A stretch of 64,000 nt of DNA from Oceanobacillus senegalensis. Its GTDB lineage: Bacteria; Bacillota; Bacilli; Bacillales; Amphibacillaceae. The stretch lies in assembly GCF_900176885.1 (NCBI RefSeq), contig NZ_LT839648.1:2708834-2772833 (forward strand), given 5' to 3'. Positions within the stretch are counted from its first letter, which is position 1. Each line of letters begins with the position of its first letter. Of the stretch, positions 56,353 through 64,000 are shown one piece after another. The position numbers were made by a program, and so were the translations under genes. The notes beneath the pieces were generated by a model. The model saw nothing but the letters and a program-made list of their open reading frames with translations. It searched no databases and had not been told where the DNA came from.

Positions 56353-56357
56353 TATCA

Positions 56358-57242
56358 TTATTTAGCCTTTTTCATAAATAACTTTGGGACATCAGCGCGA
56401 AACAACATAAACTGATTTGTTCGTGGATGGTAAAAAGATAGAATTTTTGCATGCAATCCTAGTCTTCCGATTACATTCTCTTTGGATCCATATTTTTTAT
56501 CCCCAACAACCGGATGACCTAAATCCCTCATATGCACGCGGATTTGATTCTTTCTACCAGTTTCCAGCTGCATCTCTACTAATGAATAATCTTTATTTCC
56601 TTGAATTTTTTTAAAGTGTGTAATAGCTAATTGTCCATTATTTTTCAAAGAACTAGAAAACATATAATGTGTCTTCGTTTCCTTTAACCATGATTTAATG
56701 GTTCCTTTGTTCTGCTTCAACTCCCCTTCAACTAATGCCACATAAGTTCTTTCTTTTACAAGCTTCTTCCAATTATCTTGTAGCTTTCGTTTGGTCTTTT
56801 CACTTTTAGCAAACATCATCACACCAGAAGTGTCTTTATCTAACCGATGCACGATAAAAATACGATTTGCTGGGTGTTCTCTTTGAACATACTCCATTAG
56901 CTGATGATGAGCAGTTAAATTCCTCTCTTTCTCTGTAGCAATGGAAAGAAGACCTGCATCTTTATTAATAACAATAATATCCCGATCTTCGTATAAGATT
57001 GACATCCCGACCAAAACAGTTTCTTTTTTCGCCTCATTATTTTTTAGAACCGACACAGTTTGTCCAGGCTTTAAAGGATAATTATGTTTTGTTTCCATGT
57101 GTTCATCTACTGTAACCTGTCCCCTAGTCAGGATTGATTTCACCGAATTTCTACTTCGGTTGGACATAACTTTAAGTAAAAACTTTAATAGTTCGGTATT
57201 TTCATCCACTGTAAAATTTAATCTTTTGTTCTGATGAGCCAT
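56358..57242 (-). CDS. RluA-family pseudouridine synthase
   Basis: A 294-residue pseudouridine synthase. The RluA catalytic motif HRLDKDTSG holds the catalytic aspartate at about residue 137. An S4-like N-terminal part (about 20-70, LKFLLKVMSNRSRNSVKSIL) and the C-terminal ETGRKNQIRVHM and LGHPVVGDKKYG motifs follow. Targets in ribosomal or transfer RNA are not readable from sequence. GGAG precedes the ATG. Confidence 0.93.
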   Translation of the reverse strand: MAHQNKRLNFTVDENTELLKFLLKVMSNRSRNSVKSILTRGQVTVDEHMETKHNYPLKPGQTVSVLKNNEAKKETVLVGMSILYEDRDIIVINKDAGLLSIATEKERNLTAHHQLMEYVQREHPANRIFIVHRLDKDTSGVMMFAKSEKTKRKLQDNWKKLVKERTYVALVEGELKQNKGTIKSWLKETKTHYMFSSSLKNNGQLAITHFKKIQGNKDYSLVEMQLETGRKNQIRVHMRDLGHPVVGDKKYGSKENVIGRLGLHAKILSFYHPRTNQFMLFRADVPKLFMKKAK

Positions 57243-57376
57243 ATGTATTCTCCTTGTTGTTTAATTTTAATGAAAGGTTGTTCTATAAGTTTTTTTCACA
57301 AAATCTATGGGAATCTGCAGTAGAATTAACTTTCTTCTCTGTTTATCAGGTGTAATGTACGGTAAAAACCCTCAAA

Positions 57377-57431
57377 AAAATGTTAAGTACAAGCTAAATC
57401 CTTCTTTCTTTAGCTTATACTTAACATTAAA
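57377..57431 (-). terminator. Terminator after the excisionase-like gene
   Basis: GTTAAGTA-AAGCTAAA and TTTAGCTT-ACTTAAC pair around a 10-base loop, with T residues after it on the minus strand. Confidence 0.7.
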
Positions 57432-57450
57432 ATAAAACACGTAAACAAAT

Positions 57451-57681
57451 TTAATCTTCATCTTTTACATCAATGTCTTCTGGAATTGGTTCATTTAAAT
57501 ATTCTTGTATCATGATACGGTATTTTTCAACTTGCTCAAAATGGGTTGTAAATTGTTCTTGATTGATAAGGTACTGCTCACCGTCATGGACTGCACGAAT
57601 CCGTCCTTGGAGTACTAATGCAGATATTTTGGACTCTGGCATAGATAAATTTTCTGCAGTTTCCTGAATGGTTAAGTACAT
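57451..57681 (-). CDS. Excisionase-like helix-turn-helix protein
   Basis: A 76-residue protein with an N-terminal MerR/excisionase-type helix-turn-helix (MYLTIQETAENLSMPESKIS, then QGRIRAVHDGEQYLINQ) and an acidic tail (NEPIPEDIDVKDED). Family members bind DNA in excision or transcription, but no recombinase or phage gene is nearby, so a regulator is more likely. GAGGGGG lies very close to the ATG (1-2 bases), so the start is somewhat uncertain. Confidence 0.7.
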   Translation of the reverse strand: MYLTIQETAENLSMPESKISALVLQGRIRAVHDGEQYLINQEQFTTHFEQVEKYRIMIQEYLNEPIPEDIDVKDED

Positions 57682-57757
57682 TCCCCCTCAGCACCTTTCA
57701 TAAAATTTTTTTACATGAATCGGCCATCAAACCATACAGTGAAGAAATAAGCCTCAC

Positions 57758-58039
57758 TTATTGTTCTCCTAATACATCATGGTATGCTGGTGTTTCTTCC
57801 AGTTTACGTTTGACATATGGGCATAAAGGAATAATTTTTTTACCTTCTTCCCTTGCGTAAGAAACTACTTCTTCTACTAACTTCCCTGCAATTCCTTGAC
57901 CACGAAGTTCATCTGAAACATACGTATGGTCCACTACAATTTTGTCTTTTCCAGACTTGTTAAATGTTAGTTCCGCTGTAGGATCCTTAATATCGTCTCC
58001 AACGTAAAATTTTTGCTCCCCTTTGTTAATCGTAACCAC
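57758..58039 (-). CDS. GNAT-like acetyltransferase, YidJ/YjdJ type
   Basis: A 93-residue single-domain GNAT (GCN5-related, YjdJ type), about half the length of usual GNATs. The acetyl-CoA motif RGQGIAGKLVEEVVSYAREE is at about residues 46-65 and the family ending CPYVKRKLEETPAYHDVL is present. Substrate unknown. The GTG at 58039 follows GGGAGG by 7 bases; the ATG at 58054 overlaps this site. Confidence 0.8.
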   Translation of the reverse strand: MVTINKGEQKFYVGDDIKDPTAELTFNKSGKDKIVVDHTYVSDELRGQGIAGKLVEEVVSYAREEGKKIIPLCPYVKRKLEETPAYHDVLGEQ

Positions 58040-58204
58040 GTAAATTCCTCCCATTATTATAGGTTCTATATCTTATTATACCCATGTTGTCCGATAAATT
58101 GTAGTAATTACCAACCTTTATGTTAAATTCATTTGTCAAAATTTAACAATAGTTTAATGTTCAATTGTTAAAATCATAATCAGCTGAAACAAAGGGTAAC
58201 GAAA

Positions 58205-59057
58205 ATAATCTTAAAAACTTCATTAAAAACTCGACTTTTAATCCCATTCCTGTCCATAATTGTTATTGCTGTACTTGCAGTTGGCATAACTTCTTACATA
58301 CAAGCCAAAAATATGACAATGAGCACTATCAAAGATCGATTATAACGTGAAGTTGAACTCATGGGGTATATGGCTCAAAATTTGCATTTCACTTGTGTTA
58401 GAGATGAAGCCCCTATTTGATGCAACGGCTTAATATTAATATTCAATCCCAGTAAGAACAATTAGAAAAGGATGGCATAGAAGCTAAATTCTTCTATATT
58501 GTTGAGGGTGAGTATATCCCATTTACTATAAGTGAAAACCCCTCTACCCGCTATTTCCAATCGTTTAGTTCGAAAAATTCCCCATAGAGAAAGTGGCCAA
58601 CTCGCTGAAAATCTTAATGATACATCTTATACGATTTCCTTTCAGCAACACTTATGTACTAATCGTACCCAATTATTCCTTTATGGGGCAAAAATGGGAA
58701 CCATAACCATCCATATCAGTCTTATAGTATCTACCATTTTGATTATTTTATTTGTTAAAAATTTAACAAAACCATTAAAAATGTTAAAAATAAAATGGAA
58801 GAAGCTTCTTCCGTAAGTGGAAAGTTAGAGGGAACACACGGCATTCTAAATCATATAAAAAATGTTCTGCCAAACTTAGAAAAAGTATCAGAAGAGGTAT
58901 CTTCTGTTTCCCAGGAAACACTAGCTAGCACGGAAGAAATGTTAGCGAGCATTGAACACCAGCAGCAACAACCCATACCCATAAAGTCGGGTTAAAACTA
59001 TCCAATTTATCCAAATCACTATCCAATATTACCGAACAATTTCATGTAGAAAAATAA
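58205..59057 (+). pseudogene. Decayed methyl-accepting chemotaxis protein gene
   Basis: The start (AAAGGG site, then ATA for an expected ATG at 58205) leads into LKTRLLIPFLSIIVIAVLAV, an MCP first membrane segment. A stop follows at codon 45 (58342-58344) and another at 58417-58419. Parts in other frames give a second membrane segment (ISLIVSTILIILFVKNLTK) and the end of a signalling domain (SEEVSSVSQETLASTEEMLA and ITEQFHVEK). The length (about 850 bases) is half of a normal MCP, so much of the signalling domain is lost. The terminator at 59099 remains. Confidence 0.8.
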
Positions 59058-59098
59058 TGACGAGATAGAATTACATGTGTCGAATAGATATTACTTTT

Positions 59099-59137
59099 AG
59101 AAGATGGACCGGATTGAACGAGTCCATCTTTCTTTTA
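59099..59137 (+). terminator. Terminator after the chemotaxis pseudogene
   Basis: AAGATGGAC and GTCCATCTT pair around CGGATTGAACGA, followed by T residues. Confidence 0.8.
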
Positions 59138-59177
59138 GAGATAATGAAGCTTATTAAGAGGGAATTCCAGATATGAG

Positions 59178-59238
59178 ATCCTGACAATTTATCGCAGGTT
59201 AAGAGGCAATACCCCCACTAATTGGAGATTCACTTTTT
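59178..59238 (-). repeat. Dispersed structured element, internally deleted copy
   Basis: On the minus strand the ends of the element (AAAGTGAATCTCCAAT; GTGGGGGTATTGCC; TTAACCTGCGATAAA) are kept, but the central hairpin is missing. Confidence 0.5.
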
Positions 59239-59246
59239 ATCTTTAA

Positions 59247-60083
59247 CTACTGTGCAGTAATTTCCGATAAATGATACGATAATATGTTTTCTGTTATTTC
59301 CATTGGTCGTTCTTCCGTTAGCAAATGTCCGGTTTTTTTATAGGTAATTAGCTCGGCATTAGGCAAATCATTAACAAGACGTTTCCCAACTTGAAGTGGT
59401 ACTACCATATCATCTTCTCCCCAAATTAATAGGGTTGGCGTCTTAATTTTTTTAAGCTCCTCTGATGTTAAATCCCCTTCCCTATGTCGAAGTAAACGTA
59501 TGAGTGATTTACAAAAATTCTTATCCTTTAATGGTCTTTCAAACTCTTTTATATGTTCTTCGGTAATATAGGAATGATCATAAAATACGTTCCTTAATCT
59601 ATCCTGAACACTACTGTTTCTTACACTCCGTTTTACAACAAGATTAAATAAAGGGAAATAAGAAGAATAAACCAATAGGCGATTGGCACTTTTCAAATAA
59701 CCTGAACTGCATAATAAAAATAATTGCCTTATCCTCTTAGGAATTAACCTGGCCGTATATAATGCAATTTGCCCCCCCATCGAATGACCCGCAATACAAA
59801 CATTCTCAAGTTCAAAATAATCCAAACATTTCTTTACTACCATTGCATAATTCTGATAAGAGTATACAAACGATGTTGATTTCTCACTACGACCGAAACC
59901 TGGTAAATCCATAGCAACAACAGAAAAGTGCTTTTGAAGTAAAGGAATTAATTGATTGAATGTATACGTAGATGATACAAAGCCATGAATGAGCATAATA
60001 GGGGGCCTTCCATTTAGAATGTATTCACAGTATATGTTTACATCTTGTATTTTAAGGAATGTCTTCGAAAGTTCGCTTTCCAT
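59247..60083 (-). CDS. Alpha/beta hydrolase
   Basis: A 278-residue alpha/beta hydrolase. The nucleophile is S101 (GHSMGG), the oxyanion-side motif LIHGF is at 31-35, the acid is in WGEDDMVVP, and the histidine in KTGHLL. It resembles YugF/MhpC-type hydrolases or haloperoxidase-like esterases; substrate unknown. GGTGGG precedes the ATG. Transcribed alone, next to a decayed chemotaxis gene. Confidence 0.88.
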   Translation of the reverse strand: MESELSKTFLKIQDVNIYCEYILNGRPPIMLIHGFVSSTYTFNQLIPLLQKHFSVVAMDLPGFGRSEKSTSFVYSYQNYAMVVKKCLDYFELENVCIAGHSMGGQIALYTARLIPKRIRQLFLLCSSGYLKSANRLLVYSSYFPLFNLVVKRSVRNSSVQDRLRNVFYDHSYITEEHIKEFERPLKDKNFCKSLIRLLRHREGDLTSEELKKIKTPTLLIWGEDDMVVPLQVGKRLVNDLPNAELITYKKTGHLLTEERPMEITENILSYHLSEITAQ

Positions 60084-60354
60084 TTTCCCACCTCAACTAA
60101 AAAACATAATTTTAATATAGTATCTGCCTGATGAAAATTTAACATGTAAGATAAATGTAAGTTAACAAGAGATTTTATATAGTGGTCTGTAGAATAACCA
60201 TCCCTTTAGTGTCGAAGTTTTGTTATATATTATTAGGCAAGAGCCTAAAATGTGAATAAGGGAGGAAGGCCTTTTATGATAATAAATTCACGCCTGTTTT
60301 TCATAAAAAATAAGCCCCCAAAGCAGGAATACCTTGAGAAGCTTAATGTAAGGA

Positions 60355-61383
60355 TTATTGTACTTTCATTTTTAAATCTCCAGTGTTTGCCCAACCTTTT
60401 AATTTTAAAGCGTGATAGCAGGCAATGGAGATGGCTGCCGGAACAACTACCCCAATAACTACGTACATTGCTAAAACACCTATTCCTTGGTTTGCTAAGA
60501 TGTTTAATGGCGCGATAAAGGAATTTAGACCAAGTCCAGCTAATGTATAAGGTACTTGAAAATCGAATACTATAATTGCAATTGGTGCACAAATGATTGC
60601 TGATAGAAATGGTCCAATTACTAATCGTGGATTTTTAACTAGATTGGGTACTTGAACTTTTGGTGTAATGAAAGATTGTGCTATATTTGCTCCTATATCA
60701 TTTTGTCTTAATGACATTGCTGTCCATCCTGCAAATTGTGCTGTACATCCGATAAGTGCAGCTGCACTAGAAACCGGGTCAAGTTGAAGTGCTATTGCAA
60801 TTGCAGCTGATGATGCTGGTGACATTAAGAATATACTCCAAACTAGTGAAATAACCATAGACCCTATGATTGGGGAGCCTGATACTGCGTCTGCTATTTG
60901 AGCACTTAGTAACTCCAACAATGGCGTTACAACTGCAGCTACTCCAACACCAAATACTCCGCCAACAAATACTGCGGCAAATGGGATGGACATCATATCC
61001 AATTTCGTTTTACCTGTCACCCGCTTACCAACCCAAATAGCAACGACAGCTGCTAAAACGGCACTAATAGGTTGTCCAGTTGTAAGGACCCATCCCCCAT
61101 CTTCATTCACATTCAAGGCACCTGCACCGATTGTGGCCGCAGCCATCGCACTAAAAATAACTAACGTATTTCCACCTAATTGATAAGCAATACCGGCACC
61201 GATTGCTGGTGCTAGCATTAACTGTGTAGCCATACCGACTGTTGTAAAACCTTCCCAACCTGTAAATGTTCCTAGAGTTCCAATTAGAAGGCCAATACCT
61301 AATGTCACCAATACCGCATTTGCAAGCCCGACCGAAGCTTTATATGTTCTGTCTACTAGATACTCTTTTGTTGACTGTTTCAT
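60355..61383 (-). CDS. PTS sugar transporter IIC component (EIIC_2 type)
   Basis: A 342-residue membrane protein with about ten hydrophobic segments of the PTS_EIIC_2 family (PF13303-like), lacking IIA and IIB domains. The segment VFSAMAAATIGAGAL and the glycine-rich GVFGVGVAAVVTPL are in the middle. Members are stand-alone IIC-like permeases whose sugar is usually unknown. The ATG at 61383 follows AGGAGG by about 9 bases; the upstream ATG at 61407 is rejected. It lies behind a leader with a small ORF and attenuator-like hairpins, on the opposite strand from fruK. Confidence 0.85.
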   Translation of the reverse strand: MKQSTKEYLVDRTYKASVGLANAVLVTLGIGLLIGTLGTFTGWEGFTTVGMATQLMLAPAIGAGIAYQLGGNTLVIFSAMAAATIGAGALNVNEDGGWVLTTGQPISAVLAAVVAIWVGKRVTGKTKLDMMSIPFAAVFVGGVFGVGVAAVVTPLLELLSAQIADAVSGSPIIGSMVISLVWSIFLMSPASSAAIAIALQLDPVSSAAALIGCTAQFAGWTAMSLRQNDIGANIAQSFITPKVQVPNLVKNPRLVIGPFLSAIICAPIAIIVFDFQVPYTLAGLGLNSFIAPLNILANQGIGVLAMYVVIGVVVPAAISIACYHALKLKGWANTGDLKMKVQ

Positions 61384-61422
61384 CTGTTTTTGCCTCCTAA
61401 TCATCATATATCATTTCATTTT

Positions 61423-61520
61423 TATAAAGTGAACCTTCAATCAGTAGTTTCTCCCCAACCTAAAAGAATTCGTTTTTCCTCCATTTTAGAGGTGGGGTAT
61501 TACTGCCCTTAACCTGACGA
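61423..61520 (+). repeat. Dispersed structured intergenic element, copy 4
   Basis: CAGTA (61442-61446) pairs with TACTG (61501-61505), CCCC-ACC (61453-61460) with GGTGGGG (61491-61497), and CCTC with GAGG at the top. Helices differ from the 55.2 and 20.1 kb copies yet pair. It lies in the leader of the PTS IIC gene, but in the opposite direction. Confidence 0.6.
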
Positions 61521-61532
61521 TTAATTCATATA

Positions 61533-61640
61533 AATAAAAAGCCCTCCGCGTTTGGATGGGCGCTTAGCTTCTATTGATTGAGCGCCGCTTTGTTTTTTAT
61601 ATAACGCAAAGTGGACTCAAACATTTTTCCATTTTAATGG
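61533..61640 (-). ncRNA. Leader hairpins upstream of the PTS IIC gene
   Basis: On the minus strand a terminator-like hairpin GCCC-ATCC/GGA-GGGC (61561-61541) precedes a T-run. The upstream hairpin GGCGCT...AGCGCC (61586-61581 with 61564-61559) shares bases 61559-61561 with the terminator, so the two exclude each other. A third stem CTTTG/CAAAG lies above. This is attenuator-like; the signal is unknown. Confidence 0.4.
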
Positions 61641-61647
61641 ATGTGTT

Positions 61648-61710
61648 TCAGTCCCTACTACATAAGTTAATAATAATGTCGTTAATTATAGTTTGTCCCA
61701 CATAGCTCAT
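61648..61710 (-). CDS. Possible 20-residue leader peptide
   Basis: ATG at 61710, with AGAGGGGA about 8 bases upstream, opens a 20-codon frame MSYVGQTIINDIIINLCSRD ending in TGA at 61648. It lies 15-40 bases downstream of a TTGACA-N17-TAATAT promoter and before the attenuator-like hairpins. The codons show no run of one amino acid, so a simple attenuation peptide is not obvious. Low support. Confidence 0.3.
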   Translation of the reverse strand: MSYVGQTIINDIIINLCSRD

Positions 61711-61745
61711 GATGCGTTCCCCTCTCTGTTTTATAAATTGGTATT

Positions 61746-61774
61746 ATATTATTACATTTTTTTGAAAGTGTCAA
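61746..61774 (-). promoter_or_regulatory. Promoter of the PTS IIC leader
   Basis: On the minus strand TTGACA (61774-61769), a 17-base spacer and TAATAT (61751-61746) form a sigma-A promoter. Confidence 0.6.
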
Positions 61775-61794
61775 TAATTATTTTTTTCTGAAAT

Positions 61795-61810
61795 ATTGCA
61801 AGCGCTTGCG
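61795..61810. promoter_or_regulatory. Catabolite-responsive element (cre)
   Basis: TTGCAAGCGCTTGCG matches the cre consensus WTGNAANCGNWNNCW at 14 of 15 positions. It lies between the minus-strand PTS IIC leader promoter and fruK, so CcpA could act on both. Confidence 0.65.
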
Positions 61811-62008
61811 AATACAGATAATTATTGCATATCCTCTATTCCTTTCTATATATCACTAATTTGGCAATCATTTTTGTTATTATGTGTAGGTACAACATCA
61901 TTCACCTGATTGATTACACGGTAAAAGGGAATATTACAGCTATAATCAATAGAAAATTACAGCGTCTTTTTAGCATTCAAAAAAAAGAGGAAATTTGGAG
62001 GCAAGATT

Positions 62009-62929
62009 ATGATATATACAGTAACACTGAACCCATCCATCGATTATGTGGTTCAAGTATCAAAAATGCAACTTGGCAAACTAAACAAGATGGATTCGGA
62101 TTTAAAATTACCAGGTGGAAAGGGAATTAATGTTTCCCGCATTCTACGTGAATTAAATACGGAAACAATAGCGCTTGGATTTTTAGGTGGGTTTACTGGA
62201 ACATTCATTTCCAATTGGCTTGAGCGTGAAGGTGTGAAATCAGAGTTTATCCCTATTTCTGATGATACAAGAATCAACATTAAACTGAAATCAGATTTTG
62301 AAACAGAAATCAATGGTCATGGTCCTGAGATAACGGAAACGGAAGCAAAAAATTTGGTGAGTCAGCTTGATTCTATAACAGAACAAGATACCATTATTCT
62401 GTCAGGAAGCAAGCCCCCATCCTTACCAAGGGATTTTTATCAAATCATAGTGGAAAAAGTGACTCAAAAAAAGGCTTCCTTTGTGATTGATACGACAGGT
62501 CAAGATTTATTGGTATCTCTTCCATTTCAACCATTATTGGTTAAACCAAACTTAGAAGAATTGGCTGAATTGTTTAATGTATCTATACAAAACAAAGAAG
62601 AAGTTATTCCATATGGTAAAAAGCTTCTAGAACAAGGTGCCAAGCATGTTATCGTTTCGATGGCTGGAGAAGGGGCATTACTCTTTACGAAGGATGGCAT
62701 ATATCAAGGGATTAATCCTAACGGGAATGTAAAAAATTCCGTAGGTGCTGGTGATTCCATGATTGCCGGATTCATCGGTAACTACAGCAAGACAAAAGAT
62801 GCAGTTTCCGCGTTTAAAATGGGAATTGCATCTGGAAGTGCCACTGCATTTTCCAACGATCTAGCAACCAAAAAAGATATTGATAAGATTCTCAATCAAG
62901 TGGAAGTACACCATTATAATCAGAGTTGA
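62009..62929 (+). CDS. fruK: 1-phosphofructokinase
   Basis: A 306-residue PfkB-family kinase that phosphorylates fructose-1-phosphate to fructose-1,6-bisphosphate. GGKGINVSR (about 37-45) and the catalytic GAGDSMIAGF (about 246-255) are typical, and the start MIYTVTLNPSIDY is that of FruK. It precedes fruA by 71 bases. The usual first gene fruR (DeoR type) is not upstream; a cre site is. GGAGG precedes the ATG. Confidence 0.94.
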   Translation: MIYTVTLNPSIDYVVQVSKMQLGKLNKMDSDLKLPGGKGINVSRILRELNTETIALGFLGGFTGTFISNWLEREGVKSEFIPISDDTRINIKLKSDFETEINGHGPEITETEAKNLVSQLDSITEQDTIILSGSKPPSLPRDFYQIIVEKVTQKKASFVIDTTGQDLLVSLPFQPLLVKPNLEELAELFNVSIQNKEEVIPYGKKLLEQGAKHVIVSMAGEGALLFTKDGIYQGINPNGNVKNSVGAGDSMIAGFIGNYSKTKDAVSAFKMGIASGSATAFSNDLATKKDIDKILNQVEVHHYNQS

Positions 62930-62999
62930 TTTTACAAACAAAGTGAAACCTCACTGTGAAGCGGCCAGACAGATAATCACGTGATAAAGGATGATAAAC

Positions 63000-64000
63000 A
63001 TGAAAATTACCGATTTATTAAGAAAGGACATTATGATTCTCGATATGCAGGCAACGAAAAAAGAAGTTGCAATCGATGAAATGGTTTCAAAATTAGATAA
63101 GCATGGTGTCATTACGGATATAGCAGAATTCAAGGATGCCATTTTAAAACGAGAGGCCCAAACGTCCACAGGTCTTGGCGATGGGATTGCCATGCCTCAC
63201 GCCAAAAATAAAGCAGTAAAAGAGCCAGCGGTCCTCTTTGCGAAAAGCCAAAAAGGGGTAGAGTATGAATCCCTTGATGGACAACCAGCTTACCTTTTTT
63301 TCATGATTGCTGTGCCTGAAGGTGGAAATAACACCCATTTGGAAACTTTAGCAGCCCTGTCTAGACAATTAATTGATAAGGATTTTGTTGACCAGCTTAA
63401 AGAGGTCGAATCTCCTGAAGAAGTTTATGAACTATTTGCGGTGGAACAAGAAGAAGTGGCTCGAGAAGATTCGGAAGATGAAAAAGAACAAGGGTCTAAA
63501 CCTTTTGTCGTGGCTATCACTGCTTGTCCAACAGGGATTGCCCATACGTATATGGCAGAAGATGCCCTAAAGAAAAAGGCAAAGGAAATGAATGTTGACA
63601 TCCGAGTGGAAACACAAGGTTCAGAAGGTGCAAAGCACGCTTTAACAGAGGACGAAATTAGTCGTGCAGATGCTGTTATTGTCGCAGCTAGTAAAAAAGT
63701 AGATATGGATCGTTTCCATGGCAAACCAATCATCCAACGTCCAGTCAGTGATGGAATTAATAAGTCTGAGGAATTAATAACAAAGGCTGTTAATAAGGAC
63801 GCACCAATTTTCCAAAGTGTGGGCAGCGAGAAAAAAGCTGACGATATGGAGGATAAATCCAATTCAGTATGGGGGAGAATTTATAAGGATTTAATGAATG
63901 GTATATCCCACATGTTACCATTTGTTGTCGGTGGTGGTATCCTACTTGCTATTTCCTTCTTATTTGAAAGTATCTTAGGAAGTGAAAGCACAGCATTTAC
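63000..64000 (+). CDS. fruA: PTS fructose transporter subunit IIABC (cut at the window edge)
   Basis: 333 codons are visible and the frame is open at 64000. The order is IIA-IIB-IIC: phospho-histidine H67 (MPHAKN) in IIA, an acidic linker (EQEEVAREDSEDEKEQ), phospho-cysteine C176 (ACPTGIAHTYMA) in IIB, and the first IIC membrane segment (ISHMLPFVVGGGILLAISFL) near the edge. It imports and phosphorylates fructose, giving fructose-1-phosphate for fruK. Start ATG at 63000 follows AAAGGATG. Confidence 0.94.
   Translation, partial: MKITDLLRKDIMILDMQATKKEVAIDEMVSKLDKHGVITDIAEFKDAILKREAQTSTGLGDGIAMPHAKNKAVKEPAVLFAKSQKGVEYESLDGQPAYLFFMIAVPEGGNNTHLETLAALSRQLIDKDFVDQLKEVESPEEVYELFAVEQEEVAREDSEDEKEQGSKPFVVAITACPTGIAHTYMAEDALKKKAKEMNVDIRVETQGSEGAKHALTEDEISRADAVIVAASKKVDMDRFHGKPIIQRPVSDGINKSEELITKAVNKDAPIFQSVGSEKKADDMEDKSNSVWGRIYKDLMNGISHMLPFVVGGGILLAISFLFESILGSESTAF

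Noticed and set aside
60276-60458. Small plus-strand frame with a good ribosome binding site (GGGAGG) at the end of the PTS IIC gene
   Set aside because: It runs antisense into the IIC coding region and its composition follows that gene; no terminator of its own.

Overview
The window is chromosomal DNA of a low-GC, endospore-forming member of the Bacillaceae. Support comes from a gamma-type SASP (sspE), a PdaA-type cortex deacetylase, and long collinearity with the Bacillus subtilis perR-sspE-mutY-yfhP-recX and pdaA-yfkD-yfkF / yfkH-yfkI-yfkJ regions. The 5' end of 16S rRNA and the repeat content point towards Oceanobacillus, Virgibacillus or Ornithinibacillus rather than Bacillus sensu stricto; that is inference. 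I see no prophage, complete insertion sequence, CRISPR array or intact tRNA gene.

Layout. 1-0.65 kb: start of a 16S gene (minus strand) with tandem promoters. 0.66-16.4 kb: ygxA, ygzB, perR, a cobalamin adenosyltransferase operon, bcp, a potassium channel, hemL, an ABC exporter, ygaC, sspE, mutY, yfhP, yfhH, a short-chain dehydrogenase, recX, an acetyltransferase behind a tRNA-like leader, and a YfhE-like peptide. 16.4-18.6 kb: a DnaA-box cluster and a GntR regulator/membrane-protein pair with a 45-base palindromic operator. 19-28.7 kb: a competence-type hydrolase, MFS carrier, CtsR-type clpE, pdaA, a NhaC-family antiporter, yfkD and yfkF. 29-36.4 kb: zosA-type P-ATPase with an exact PerR box, yfkH/yfkI/yfkJ, an alanine symporter, a SRAP protein and glutaminase. 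37.3 kb: mreBH behind a sigma-I type promoter. 38.4-48.7 kb: a catabolic locus. 49-57.7 kb: YfmR, an FMN-riboswitch rib operon without ribD or ribA, a thioredoxin-like protein, a DmpA-family peptidase and an RluA synthase. 58-59 kb: a decayed chemotaxis receptor. 60.3-64 kb: a PTS IIC gene with an attenuator-like leader, then fruK-fruA with a cre site.

The most interesting system is the locus at 38.6-48.7 kb. An NSS transporter, an L-lysine 6-dehydrogenase-like enzyme, an aldehyde dehydrogenase, an aminotransferase, a ThDP enzyme, a class III CoA-transferase and a glutaryl-CoA-dehydrogenase-like enzyme lie together. In order they can be read as lysine -> allysine -> 2-aminoadipate -> 2-oxoadipate -> glutarate semialdehyde -> glutarate -> glutaryl-CoA -> crotonyl-CoA. 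Family assignments are firm for most steps; the pathway is inference.

Several leaders look regulated by RNA structure: the canonical FMN riboswitch; a tRNA-like leader at 15.4 kb; an attenuator-like leader before the CoA-transferase at 38.4-38.6 kb; and a leader with a 20-residue ORF before the PTS IIC gene. A dispersed intergenic element (near 4.6, 20.1, 55.2 and 61.4 kb, with a remnant at 59.2 kb) keeps a similar fold while its helix sequences differ between copies.
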